From Rhizobiaceae bacterium (GTDB lineage: Bacteria > Pseudomonadota > Alphaproteobacteria > Rhizobiales > Rhizobiaceae), in the NCBI GenBank assembly GCA_020696915.1, contig JAJFMR010000242.1, positions 1-5,124 on the forward strand: a DNA stretch of 5,124 nt. The letters are read 5' to 3'. The notes beneath the pieces are model-generated. The model worked only from the letters and a program-made list of their open reading frames with translations. It searched no databases and was not told the origin of the DNA. This document shows positions 1-5,124 of the stretch, one piece after another (the first letter of the stretch is position 1; each line of letters begins with the position of its first letter). The translations under genes were made by a program, and so were the position numbers.

Positions 1-77
1 CGCTCTTCGGCCGTCGCGGAGCCGCCGGCCATTAGCATCAGGGCAAGGGCGCCCGTCAGGATCAGTCGGAAATGCAT
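1..77 (-). CDS. cpoB: CpoB/YbgF, Tol-Pal associated periplasmic protein (N-terminal 25 residues only)
   Basis: Only the first 25 codons lie in the window; the gene runs off the left edge. The ATG at 77-75 opens a clear Sec signal peptide: Arg at residue 4, a hydrophobic core (LILTGALALMLMAGG), and a likely signal peptidase I cut after A-T-A at about residue 23, giving a mature start EER. The body of the protein is not visible. The identification therefore rests on position, since cpoB (ybgF) normally follows pal in Tol-Pal clusters, plus the periplasmic signal. In Escherichia coli CpoB is a coiled-coil/TPR protein that links outer-membrane constriction by Tol-Pal to septal peptidoglycan synthesis. 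The ribosome site is weak (a GAGAA-like stretch just upstream). It is separated from pal by 172 bases holding a terminator-like hairpin, so its expression may be partly independent. An unrelated exported protein cannot be excluded from 25 residues. Confidence 0.72.
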   Translation of the reverse strand, partial: MHFRLILTGALALMLMAGGSATAEE

Positions 78-175
78 GGGGTTCTCGCGATCAGGGTCAT
101 CCGTGAAACACCGTGGAGGCGAGGCGTCTATCAGGCGAGACTTCGGCCAAATTTTGTTACTGGCCGCACAAGCGG

Positions 176-203
176 GAAAAGGCGGCTCCCTGGCCGCCTT
201 TTC
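176..203 (-). terminator. Intrinsic terminator after pal (bidirectional shape)
   Basis: A perfect 11-base-pair inverted repeat, arms 176-186 and 193-203, closes a 6-base loop (187-192). Read on the minus strand, an A-rich entry leads into GGCGGC, the loop CAGGGA, then GCCGCC followed by TTTT. This is the classic Rho-independent shape, although the U run is only four long and is partly inside the stem. It lies about 47 bases past the pal stop and about 100 bases before cpoB, so it would end or attenuate the tol-pal message. The symmetry also allows it to work for plus-strand transcripts. Confidence 0.65.
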
Positions 204-249
204 GAAGCCGCTGTGACCTTTTGGCCGCAGCTGGAAGATATGCCGCGCG

Positions 250-756
250 TCAGGCGCCGGCCCCGCCGAGCGTCGTGACGGCGCGGCGGTTCTGCGACCA
301 GCAGGAAATGTCGTCGCAGACCGCGACCGGCCGTTCCTTGCCGTAGGAAATCGTCCGCAGACGGCTCGATGCGACACCACGGGCAATCAGGAAGTCGCGG
401 GTCGCAGCGGCGCGGCGCGCGCCGAGCGCCAGATTGTACTCGCGGGTGCCGCGTTCGTCGGCATGGCCCTCGATCACGATGGCATATTGCCGGTACTGGT
501 TCAGCCACTGCGCCTGGCGGCCCAGTATGCCCTGGGCGTCGGCTCGTATGACCGAACTGTCCGTATCGAAGAAGATGCGGTCACCGACATTGACGGTGAA
601 GTCCTGGGCGGAGCCGGGCGAAGCCGCCCCGCCGCCGAGGCCGAGGTCGGCGGCACTGTTCGGCGTGTTCTTCTTGGACGCGCAGCCGGCGACCGCAAGC
701 GCCATCACGAGCGCGACGACTATGGGATTCCTGGTCAAAGATGCGATGCCGCGCAT
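250..756 (-). CDS. pal: Pal, peptidoglycan-associated outer-membrane lipoprotein (168 aa)
   Basis: Pal anchors the outer membrane to peptidoglycan and is the outer-membrane partner of TolB and TolA. Residues 1-24 form a lipoprotein signal peptide ending in the lipobox V-A-G-C, with Cys25 the expected lipidated residue. No Asp follows at +2 (the next residues are A-S-K-K), which fits outer-membrane sorting. A Gly/Ala/Ser-rich linker (about 36-50) leads to an OmpA-C-like domain (about 55-165). It carries FFDTDSS at 62-68, the signature GHADERGTREYN at 97-108, and NLALGARRA at 108-116, the region that binds diaminopimelate in the family. Two cysteines, 147 and 152, lie in the CDDISCWSQNRRAV stretch seen in rhizobial Pal/Omp16 proteins. 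The frame stays open 17 codons upstream, but the ATG at 756 is chosen because AAGGAGAG sits 6 bases before it and the signal peptide starts there. The length is normal for the family. The 193-base upstream gap suggests a separate promoter. Confidence 0.97.
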   Translation of the reverse strand: MRGIASLTRNPIVVALVMALAVAGCASKKNTPNSAADLGLGGGAASPGSAQDFTVNVGDRIFFDTDSSVIRADAQGILGRQAQWLNQYRQYAIVIEGHADERGTREYNLALGARRAAATRDFLIARGVASSRLRTISYGKERPVAVCDDISCWSQNRRAVTTLGGAGA

Positions 757-762
757 GCCGGC

Positions 763-770
763 CTCTCCTT
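763..770 (-). promoter_or_regulatory. Strong ribosome binding site of pal
   Basis: The minus strand reads AAGGAGAG ending 6 bases before the ATG at 756. This is the best Shine-Dalgarno match in the window. It decides the pal start against the in-frame ATG at 807, which would add 17 residues in front of the signal peptide. Confidence 0.85.
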
Positions 771-788
771 CGCATTCGAGTGATTTCG

Positions 789-842
789 TTGAACGTCCAG
801 TAACCACGTTGCGGTTAACCGGCGTTCAAGAAACATGGTTAA
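789..842 (-). promoter_or_regulatory. Repeat-rich putative control region of pal with CtrA-like box
   Basis: Several overlapping symmetric elements lie 33-86 bases before the pal start. TTAACCGGCGTTCAA at 815-829 (plus strand) fits TTAA-N7-TTAA, the CtrA consensus of alphaproteobacteria, with one mismatch. GGTTAACC at 813-820 is a perfect 8-base palindrome. TAACC at 801-805 and GGTTA at 813-817 are inverted with a 7-base spacer. TTGAACG (789-795) and CGTTCAA (823-829) are a wider inverted pair. ATGGTTAA at 835-842 is, on the minus strand, a TTAACCAT half-site of the kind attributed to CtrA. I see no convincing -10 box, so a promoter here is an inference from the gap length and these sites. 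Confidence 0.4.
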
Positions 843-892
843 GACTTTTCGACTGCGACCCCTCGCGGTCCCCGTGCAGCCGTCAGTGTCCT

Positions 893-928
893 TGCCGCCT
901 TGGCCCAAAATGCGGCTGAAAGGCGGCA
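893..928 (-). other. Stem-loop after tolB
   Basis: A 9-base-pair inverted repeat has arms TTGCCGCCT-type 893-901 and 920-928 with an 18-base loop (902-919). It begins 21 bases after the tolB stop. On the minus strand it is followed by AAGGACAC and has no U run, so it does not look like an intrinsic terminator. It could protect the 3' end of a tolQRAB message or slow transcription before pal. It shares the GCCGCCTT/AAGGCGGC arms of the terminator after pal, though without that element's T tail. Confidence 0.4.
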
Positions 929-949
929 GCGGGATGATGTTTCCGGGCG

Positions 950-2263
950 CTACTCCAGGAGCGGCGACCAGGCCGGGTCGGAGGCGAAATTCGCCGTCGG
1001 GATCGCCTGCTCGTTGCGCCCCGTCAGATCGATCGAGTGGAGGCGCGGGCCTCCCGACCCGGCTGCTTCCCGGAAGAACATCAGGACCCGTCCGTTCGGC
1101 GCCCATGTCGGCCCCTCCTGCTGAAAGCCGGAGGACAGGATGCGTTCGCCGGAGCCGTCGGTCTTCATCACACCGATCTGGAACTCGCCGCCCGACTGCT
1201 TGGTGAAGGCGATCAGATCGCCGCGCGGCGACCACACCGGTGTCGAATAGATGCCGTCGCCAAAGGAGATCCGCGTCTGGTTGGATCCGTCGGCGCCCAT
1301 CACATAGATCTGGGCGCGGCCGCCGCGGTCGGACGTGAAGACCACCTGGCTGCCGTCGGGCGAATAGGACGGCGACGTGTCGATGGAGTTCGAGTTGGTC
1401 AGCCGTGTGGTGGTACGGCTCCTCAGGTCCATTGCGAAGACGTTGGAGTTTCCGTCGTCGCGCAGCAGGCTCATGATCACCTTCTGGCCGTCCGGCGAAA
1501 AGCGCGGCGCAAAGGTCATGCCGGGAAAGTTGCCCACCAGTTCGCGCTGGCCGGTCTCGATCTGCAGCAGATATACCTGCGGCTGGCCGCTCTCGTAGGA
1601 CATGTACGTGATTTCCTGCCGGCTCGGCGAGAACCGCGGCGTCAGCGCGATCGACCGGCCGTCGGAGAGGTAGCGGACGCCGGCGCCGTCCTGGTCCATG
1701 ATCGCCAGCCGTTTGACGCGCTGGTTCTTGGGCCCGGATTCGTCCACGAAGACGATGCGTGTGTCGAAATAGCCCTTCTCGCCGGTCAGCCGCTCGTAGA
1801 TCGCGTCAGCGATGATGTGCGCGACCCGCCTGGTATTTGCCTTGTTGGCAAAGAACTGTTCGCCGGTCATCTGCTCGCCGGCAAAAGTGTCCCACAGGCG
1901 GAACTCGGCCCGCAACCGTCCGTCCGACTCCTGGGTGACGCGGCCGGTGACCAGCGCCTGGGCGTTGATGACCTTCCAGTCGTCGAAGCGGGGCGCCGCG
2001 TCGGGATTCTCGATCTTCTCGATGAAGGCGCCCTTCTCGATGGGGGCGAAAAGGCCGGATCGCCGAAGGTCGTCGGTGATGATGCCGGTGATCTCCGCGC
2101 CGAGTGCGTCACCCGAGAGGAAATCCGTCACGGCGATCGGCAACGGTTCGATGTTGCCCTGATTGACGTCGATCTCCACCAGCGCGCGCGCCGGCAGCGT
2201 CGCCGCGGCAAGACCGGCAGCAATCGCGCCGACCGTCAGGACCATCCGGAAGAAATGTTTCAT
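950..2263 (-). CDS. tolB: TolB, periplasmic beta-propeller of the Tol-Pal system (437 aa)
   Basis: TolB is a soluble periplasmic protein that binds Pal through its propeller and TolA through its N-terminal end, and so controls whether Pal is free to bind peptidoglycan. Residues 1-27 are a Sec signal peptide (basic start, hydrophobic core, cut after A-R-A), giving a mature start LVEIDVNQG typical of alphaproteobacterial TolB. Residues about 28-165 match the TolB N-terminal domain (LPIAVTDF, then GRVTQESDGRLRAEFRLWD). The rest is a six-bladed propeller, with repeat signatures beginning near residues 209 (PRFSPSRQEI), 253 (PRFSPDGQKV), 298 (PSYSPDGSQV), 342 (PVWSPRGDLI), 385 (PTWAPNGRVL) and 430 (PAWSPLLE, closing at the C-terminus). 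The ATG at 2263 is preferred over the in-frame ATG at 2278, because a GAGG lies 9 bases upstream of it and the signal peptide begins there. It follows tolA by 39 bases, so the two are probably cotranscribed. Confidence 0.97.
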   Translation of the reverse strand: MKHFFRMVLTVGAIAAGLAAATLPARALVEIDVNQGNIEPLPIAVTDFLSGDALGAEITGIITDDLRRSGLFAPIEKGAFIEKIENPDAAPRFDDWKVINAQALVTGRVTQESDGRLRAEFRLWDTFAGEQMTGEQFFANKANTRRVAHIIADAIYERLTGEKGYFDTRIVFVDESGPKNQRVKRLAIMDQDGAGVRYLSDGRSIALTPRFSPSRQEITYMSYESGQPQVYLLQIETGQRELVGNFPGMTFAPRFSPDGQKVIMSLLRDDGNSNVFAMDLRSRTTTRLTNSNSIDTSPSYSPDGSQVVFTSDRGGRAQIYVMGADGSNQTRISFGDGIYSTPVWSPRGDLIAFTKQSGGEFQIGVMKTDGSGERILSSGFQQEGPTWAPNGRVLMFFREAAGSGGPRLHSIDLTGRNEQAIPTANFASDPAWSPLLE

Positions 2264-2272
2264 ATAGACTTG

Positions 2273-2276
2273 CCTC
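2273..2276 (-). promoter_or_regulatory. Ribosome binding site deciding the tolB start
   Basis: GAGG on the minus strand lies 9 bases before the ATG at 2263. No purine-rich site precedes the alternative ATG at 2278, where the upstream bases are TCTTTCTTCC. The site overlaps that alternative start codon, which favours the shorter protein. Confidence 0.5.
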
Positions 2277-2302
2277 ATGGAAGAAAGACCGGGCGGAGGG
2301 GT

Positions 2303-3355
2303 TCAGAACATCTCGCTCGGATCGAAATTGACGATGACGTCTGCCCAGGCCTCGTACTTCTCGGCAGGCAGCGTGTAAGGCGAGCAGCGCGACACCGCAC
2401 GCCTGGCGGCTTCGGCGGCGGCGCGCTCCACACCGGCTGTACCGCCGCCCGCAATGATCTCCGGGCTGCCTTCAAGAGCCCCGCTGCGGTCGAGCCTGAA
2501 CTTCACGGAAACGCGCAGGTCTCCGGCGTCCGCAGCGCCGGCCGGGATGTTCCAGCAACGCTGGACCTGGCCGCGCAGCGCGTCCATCTCGCTCTGCGAA
2601 AGCGTCTCGCCGGTCGTGGCCTTGTCGCCGCCCAGCGCGGCCTGCTCGCTGCTGCGCTTCGCGCCGCCTCCGGAGGCCTTCTCCTTGTTGAGAAGGGCGG
2701 CGACCTCATCGGCGTCGAATTGCTTTTCGTCCGACTTTGGCTTGGCGGCCTGCTTCTTCGGCGTCTCGGTCTCCTTGCGGTCGGGCGCCTTGGCGGTCTG
2801 CGCCCTGGCGGGCTGCGGCCTGGCCGCGGGCGCCGGAGCTTCCTCGGGCAGCGCGACCGCCTCTGCCTCCGACTCCACTGCAGCAATCGTCTCCTTCACC
2901 GGGTCGGGCTCGACCTTTTGCCTGGGCTCGGGCTCGGGCTTGACCTCCGTCGCCGGGACGATGGGCGGGGTGGGCTCGACCACCGGCTCAGGCTTCGGCT
3001 CCTCGGCCGGCTTCGGCTCGGGCCTGGGGGAGGGCTCGGGCAGGGCGGCCGCCTCCACCGGCCGCGGCTTCGGCTCGGGCGTCGGCTTCGCTTCGGTGTC
3101 GAGGCTGTTCTCGCCGACCTTCACGGCGTCCGGCACGATCTCCGGCCGCTCGGTCGGCAGCGGCGCCGGCTTTTCGGCAAGCGGCGCCTTTTTATCGCCT
3201 TCCTGGATTTGGGTAATCGATTCGACGGGGATTATGTCGACCGGCAGGGCTTCGATGTCGGCGACCTCGAACGCCCGCGGCGCCGACAGTGAAAACAGGC
3301 CGAAGCCTATCAACACCGCGTGCATGACCGCCGACGTGGTCAGGGCAGCTCTCAT
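2303..3355 (-). CDS. tolA: TolA, inner-membrane-anchored periplasm-spanning protein (350 aa)
   Basis: TolA transmits the TolQ-TolR proton-motive energy across the periplasm to TolB and Pal. A single hydrophobic N-terminal anchor covers about residues 5-25 (TTSAVMHAVLIGFGLFSL). Residues about 53-205 form a low-complexity linker rich in Pro, Glu, Lys and Ala with many EPKP-like units. It resembles a TonB linker more than the Ala/Lys helical domain of enterobacterial TolA. A KQFDADEVAALLNKEK stretch (211-226) matches a motif I recall from alphaproteobacterial TolA. The C-terminal TolA/TonB-like domain spans about 243-350, with cysteines at 267 (QRCWNIP) and 324 (SRCSPYTLP) placed as in family members with a disulfide. 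The start has only a poor ribosome site (GGTGG-like). Translation may depend on tolR upstream, 52 bases away. A TonB assignment is unlikely given the tolR and tolB neighbours. Confidence 0.95.
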   Translation of the reverse strand: MRAALTTSAVMHAVLIGFGLFSLSAPRAFEVADIEALPVDIIPVESITQIQEGDKKAPLAEKPAPLPTERPEIVPDAVKVGENSLDTEAKPTPEPKPRPVEAAALPEPSPRPEPKPAEEPKPEPVVEPTPPIVPATEVKPEPEPRQKVEPDPVKETIAAVESEAEAVALPEEAPAPAARPQPARAQTAKAPDRKETETPKKQAAKPKSDEKQFDADEVAALLNKEKASGGGAKRSSEQAALGGDKATTGETLSQSEMDALRGQVQRCWNIPAGAADAGDLRVSVKFRLDRSGALEGSPEIIAGGGTAGVERAAAEAARRAVSRCSPYTLPAEKYEAWADVIVNFDPSEMF

Positions 3356-3407
3356 CGCCGCGCCACCATGTCATCAAAAAAACTGCAGCAGGCAGGCACC
3401 GGCATTC

Positions 3408-3863
<456 letters not shown>

Positions 3864-3869
3864 GGTCGT

Positions 3870-3875
3870 TCCTCA
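3870..3875 (-). promoter_or_regulatory. tolR ribosome site overlapping the tolQ stop
   Basis: The minus strand reads TGAGGA: the TGA is the tolQ stop and GAGGA is the Shine-Dalgarno sequence 6 bases before the tolR ATG. This arrangement favours coupled translation of the two motor subunits. Confidence 0.75.
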
Positions 3876-4586
3876 GGCCGCCTTCGGCAGCACTTTTTCA
3901 TCGATTTGGCGCGAGAGTATGGCGGAAAACTCGTCCGCGAATCCCTCCATGCGCACGGCGATCTTGCCGGCATCCGAAGACAGCTTGTTGTAGGCGATGA
4001 CAGCCGGAATGGCCGCCAGCAGGCCGATCGCCGTGGCGAGCAGCGCTTCAGCGATGCCCGGCGCCACCACCGCGAGATTGGTGGATTTCGAGCCGGCTAT
4101 GGCCTGGAAGGACGTCATGATTCCGACCACCGTGCCGAACAGGCCTATGAAGGGTGCCGCGGAGCCGATCGTTGCCAGGAAGCCGAGCTTGCCCTCCAGC
4201 CTCTCCATCTCGCGCGTCAGCGCCAGATCCATCGCCTTGTCGATCCGGGTCTGCAGGCCAAGCGGCGATTTCGCACCCTTCTCGAAGCTTTTCTTCCATT
4301 CGCGCATCGCAGCCACGAAAATGGAGCCCATGCCGCTGGTCTTGCGGTCGGCCAGCGTGGCATAGAGGTCTTCCAGCGACTGCCCCGACCAGAACACCTG
4401 CTCGAACCGGTTCAGCGATTGGCGCATGCGCGCGTAGGCGACGAGTTTGTCGATGACGATCGCCCAGGTCCAGATCGAGGCCAGCAGCAGCCCGATCATC
4501 ACCAGCTTCACGACCCAGCCGGCCTGCAGGAACAGGGCCCACACCGACAATTGAACGCCCGGCTCGGCGAGAGGTATGTTTTCCAT
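3873..4586 (-). CDS. tolQ: TolQ, ExbB/MotA-family proton-channel subunit (237 aa)
   Basis: TolQ is the three-helix inner-membrane scaffold of the Tol motor; with TolR it uses the proton gradient to drive TolA. Predicted helices are about residues 21-46, 134-158 (GFLATIGSAAPFIGLFGTVV) and 172-192 (PGIAEALLATAIGLLAAIPA), with a large cytoplasmic segment (47-133) between the first two. Helices 2 and 3 carry the hallmark GSAAPFIGLFGTVVGIM and PGIAEALLATAIGL motifs. Thr152 and Thr185 lie 33 residues apart, matching Thr145 and Thr178 that line the channel in Escherichia coli TolQ. The ATG at 4586 is chosen although the frame is open to 4709: AGGGA lies 7 bases upstream, MENIPL begins the family-like sequence, and the upstream residues are Arg/Gly-rich without resemblance to TolQ. 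It is the first gene after a 270-base gap, so the main operon promoter is expected there. Confidence 0.97.
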   Translation of the reverse strand: MENIPLAEPGVQLSVWALFLQAGWVVKLVMIGLLLASIWTWAIVIDKLVAYARMRQSLNRFEQVFWSGQSLEDLYATLADRKTSGMGSIFVAAMREWKKSFEKGAKSPLGLQTRIDKAMDLALTREMERLEGKLGFLATIGSAAPFIGLFGTVVGIMTSFQAIAGSKSTNLAVVAPGIAEALLATAIGLLAAIPAVIAYNKLSSDAGKIAVRMEGFADEFSAILSRQIDEKVLPKAA

Positions 4587-4593
4587 GGACAGG

Positions 4594-4598
4594 TCCCT
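4594..4598 (-). promoter_or_regulatory. Ribosome binding site deciding the tolQ start
   Basis: AGGGA on the minus strand lies 7 bases before the ATG at 4586. It supports the 237-residue TolQ over a 278-residue version starting at 4709. Confidence 0.7.
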
Positions 4599-4772
4599 AA
4601 AGATTGCGGGCGGCCCGTGCCCGCCCCGGCGCATCACTCTTTTCCATTCCGTTCGCGCGAAGCTTCCGGAAGTGCCCCGATATGCGCCGTTGCGGCCTTT
4701 TCGGGTCAAATGTTGGTGAAAGGAAGGCGCGCGGAATCGGTCTAATCCTCACGGTCTCCTTAATGGACCGTT

Positions 4773-4791
4773 ATGGTTAACGAGAGGTTAG
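4773..4791 (-). promoter_or_regulatory. CtrA-like box upstream of tolQ
   Basis: TTAACGAGAGGTTAG (4777-4791, plus strand) fits the alphaproteobacterial CtrA consensus TTAA-N7-TTAA with one mismatch in the last base. Overlapping it, the minus strand reads GTTAACCAT (4773-4781), a TTAACCAT half-site. GGTTA occurs twice in direct orientation 11 bases apart (4775 and 4786), about one helix turn. The match to known cell-cycle regulator sites is by eye only. Confidence 0.4.
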
Positions 4792-4807
4792 AGCGCTGCC
4801 CTGCCGC

Positions 4808-4853
4808 CGATCTTCCCCTTCCGGCCGCATTGTGTGTGAAGGGGTTCCGATCG
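4808..4853 (-). other. Interrupted stem-loop directly after ybgC
   Basis: Read on the minus strand, CGATC (4853-4849) pairs with GATCG (4812-4808), and CCCCTTC (4844-4838) pairs with GAAGGGG (4821-4815). A small internal bulge separates the two stems and the loop is 16 bases. It starts 3 bases after the ybgC stop. No U run follows, so it is not a standard intrinsic terminator. It may stabilise the 3' end of the ybgC message or contribute to weak termination before tolQ. Confidence 0.45.
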
Positions 4854-4856
4854 AGG

Positions 4857-5124
4857 TCAGGCGTTCGGCGTAAACGCTGCGACCCACTCCTTCGGGAAGC
4901 GGCGCGGCCTGCCCGTTTCACCCAGGATCGCCGCCTCCACCCGGGCAGTCACCAGCAGATCCTCGCCGCGTTTCAGTTCCTGCACCATCCAGATGCGGGC
5001 GCCGGCCAGTCGTTCGGTCCTCGTTTCGATGGTTATGATGTCGTCGATGCGAGCCGGCGACCTGAAATCGATCTCCATGCGGCGTACGACCCAGACGATC
5101 CTCTCCCCATGCCTGCCGTCGTGG
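4857..5124 (-). CDS. ybgC: YbgC-family acyl-CoA thioesterase, C-terminal 88 residues
   Basis: The reading frame is open from the right window edge to the TGA at 4859-4857, so the N-terminal part lies outside. The visible part reads HDGRHGERIVWVVRRMEIDF, then RSPARIDDIITIETRTERL, a strand pattern ending in LLVTARVEAAIL and RRFPKEW. This matches the 4-hydroxybenzoyl-CoA thioesterase (hotdog fold) family found at the head of tol-pal clusters. VVRRMEIDF followed by PARIDD is a strong family signature. The catalytic Asp of the family lies near the N-terminus and cannot be checked here. YbgC enzymes hydrolyse short-chain or acyl-carrier-linked acyl thioesters and have been linked to phospholipid metabolism, but their link to Tol function is unclear. 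The internal ATG at 5078 is not the start, because conserved residues continue upstream of it. A 270-base gap separates it from tolQ. Confidence 0.9.
   Translation of the reverse strand, partial: HDGRHGERIVWVVRRMEIDFRSPARIDDIITIETRTERLAGARIWMVQELKRGEDLLVTARVEAAILGETGRPRRFPKEWVAAFTPNA

Larger units (their letters stand above)
4587..4856 (-). promoter_or_regulatory. 270-base ybgC-tolQ gap: probable tolQRAB promoter region
   Basis: No gene is visible in this gap. Next to tolQ is its ribosome site (AGGGA, 4594-4598). A weak sigma70-like pair is TTGACC (minus strand, 4704-4709) with CATATC (4679-4684). The spacing is 19 bases and the -10 box is poor, so this is only a candidate. Further up lie an inverted repeat ACGGTC/GACCGT (4751-4756 and 4766-4771, loop 9) and CtrA-like sites at 4773-4791. 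A hairpin follows immediately after ybgC. The content and length fit a regulated promoter for tolQRAB. Confidence 0.45.

Noticed and set aside
145..165. Inverted repeat GGCCA-N11-TGGCC between pal and cpoB
   Set aside because: It has only 5 base pairs and an AT-rich loop; such pairs occur by chance in GC-rich DNA, and no promoter element aligns with it.
757..807. N-terminal extension of Pal by 17 residues
   Set aside because: It would place charged residues before the lipoprotein signal, and AAGGAG sits correctly before the ATG at 756.
1037..3292. Plus-strand reading frame of 751 codons antisense to tolB and tolA
   Set aside because: It is fully opposite two well-supported genes, its product is Arg/Leu/Gly-rich with no recognisable domain, and long stop-free antisense frames are common in high-GC genomes. 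An automated annotation might call it by mistake.
3380..3401. Possible intrinsic terminator between tolR and tolA (CTGC/GCAG stem then T7)
   Set aside because: The stem has only 4 base pairs with a 5-base loop, too weak for termination inside an operon of interdependent genes.
4587..4709. N-terminal extension of TolQ by 41 residues
   Set aside because: The frame is open, but the residues are Arg/Gly-rich and unlike TolQ, and a proper ribosome site precedes the ATG at 4586.

Overview
The window is a complete Tol-Pal envelope cluster, read entirely on the minus strand (right to left). It is flanked by the 3' part of ybgC on the right and the first codons of cpoB (ybgF) on the left. In transcription order: ybgC (partial), tolQ, tolR, tolA, tolB, pal, cpoB (partial). 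The high GC content (estimated by eye, not computed), the gene order and the protein flavour point to an alphaproteobacterium of the Rhizobiales, most likely near Mesorhizobium/Phyllobacteriaceae. The protein clues are a TolB mature start LVEIDVNQG, a Pal C-terminus with a CDDISCWSQNRRAV motif, and a Pro/Glu/Lys-rich TolA with a conserved FDADEVAALLNK motif. The genus is inferred from memory of these families, not from a search.

Layout. Positions 4857-5124: C-terminal 88 residues of the YbgC-type hotdog acyl-CoA thioesterase. Positions 4587-4856: a 270-base gap with a hairpin just after ybgC, a CtrA-like TTAA-N7-TTAG box and a weak sigma70-like candidate promoter. Positions 3873-4586 and 3408-3863: tolQ and tolR, 9 bases apart, with the tolR ribosome site overlapping the tolQ stop. 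Positions 2303-3355: tolA, after a 52-base gap. Positions 950-2263: tolB, after 39 bases. Positions 757-949: a 193-base gap with a stem-loop and a cluster of GGTTAA repeats including another CtrA-like box, so pal (250-756) may have its own promoter. Positions 78-249: a gap containing a good bidirectional intrinsic terminator. Positions 1-77: start of cpoB with its signal peptide.

How it works together (established for the family): TolQ and TolR form a proton-driven inner-membrane motor. It energises TolA, which spans the periplasm and contacts the TolB-Pal system at the outer membrane. TolB, a beta-propeller, binds Pal. Pal is a lipoprotein that tethers the outer membrane to peptidoglycan, and cycling of these contacts concentrates Pal at the division site for outer-membrane constriction. 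CpoB couples this to peptidoglycan synthesis.

This is a conserved housekeeping region. I see no mobile element, CRISPR array, RNA gene or undescribed system. The most worthwhile signals are regulatory: similar CtrA-like sites in front of both tolQ and pal, and the terminator separating pal from cpoB. Every long reading frame on the plus strand appears to be an antisense shadow of the real genes.
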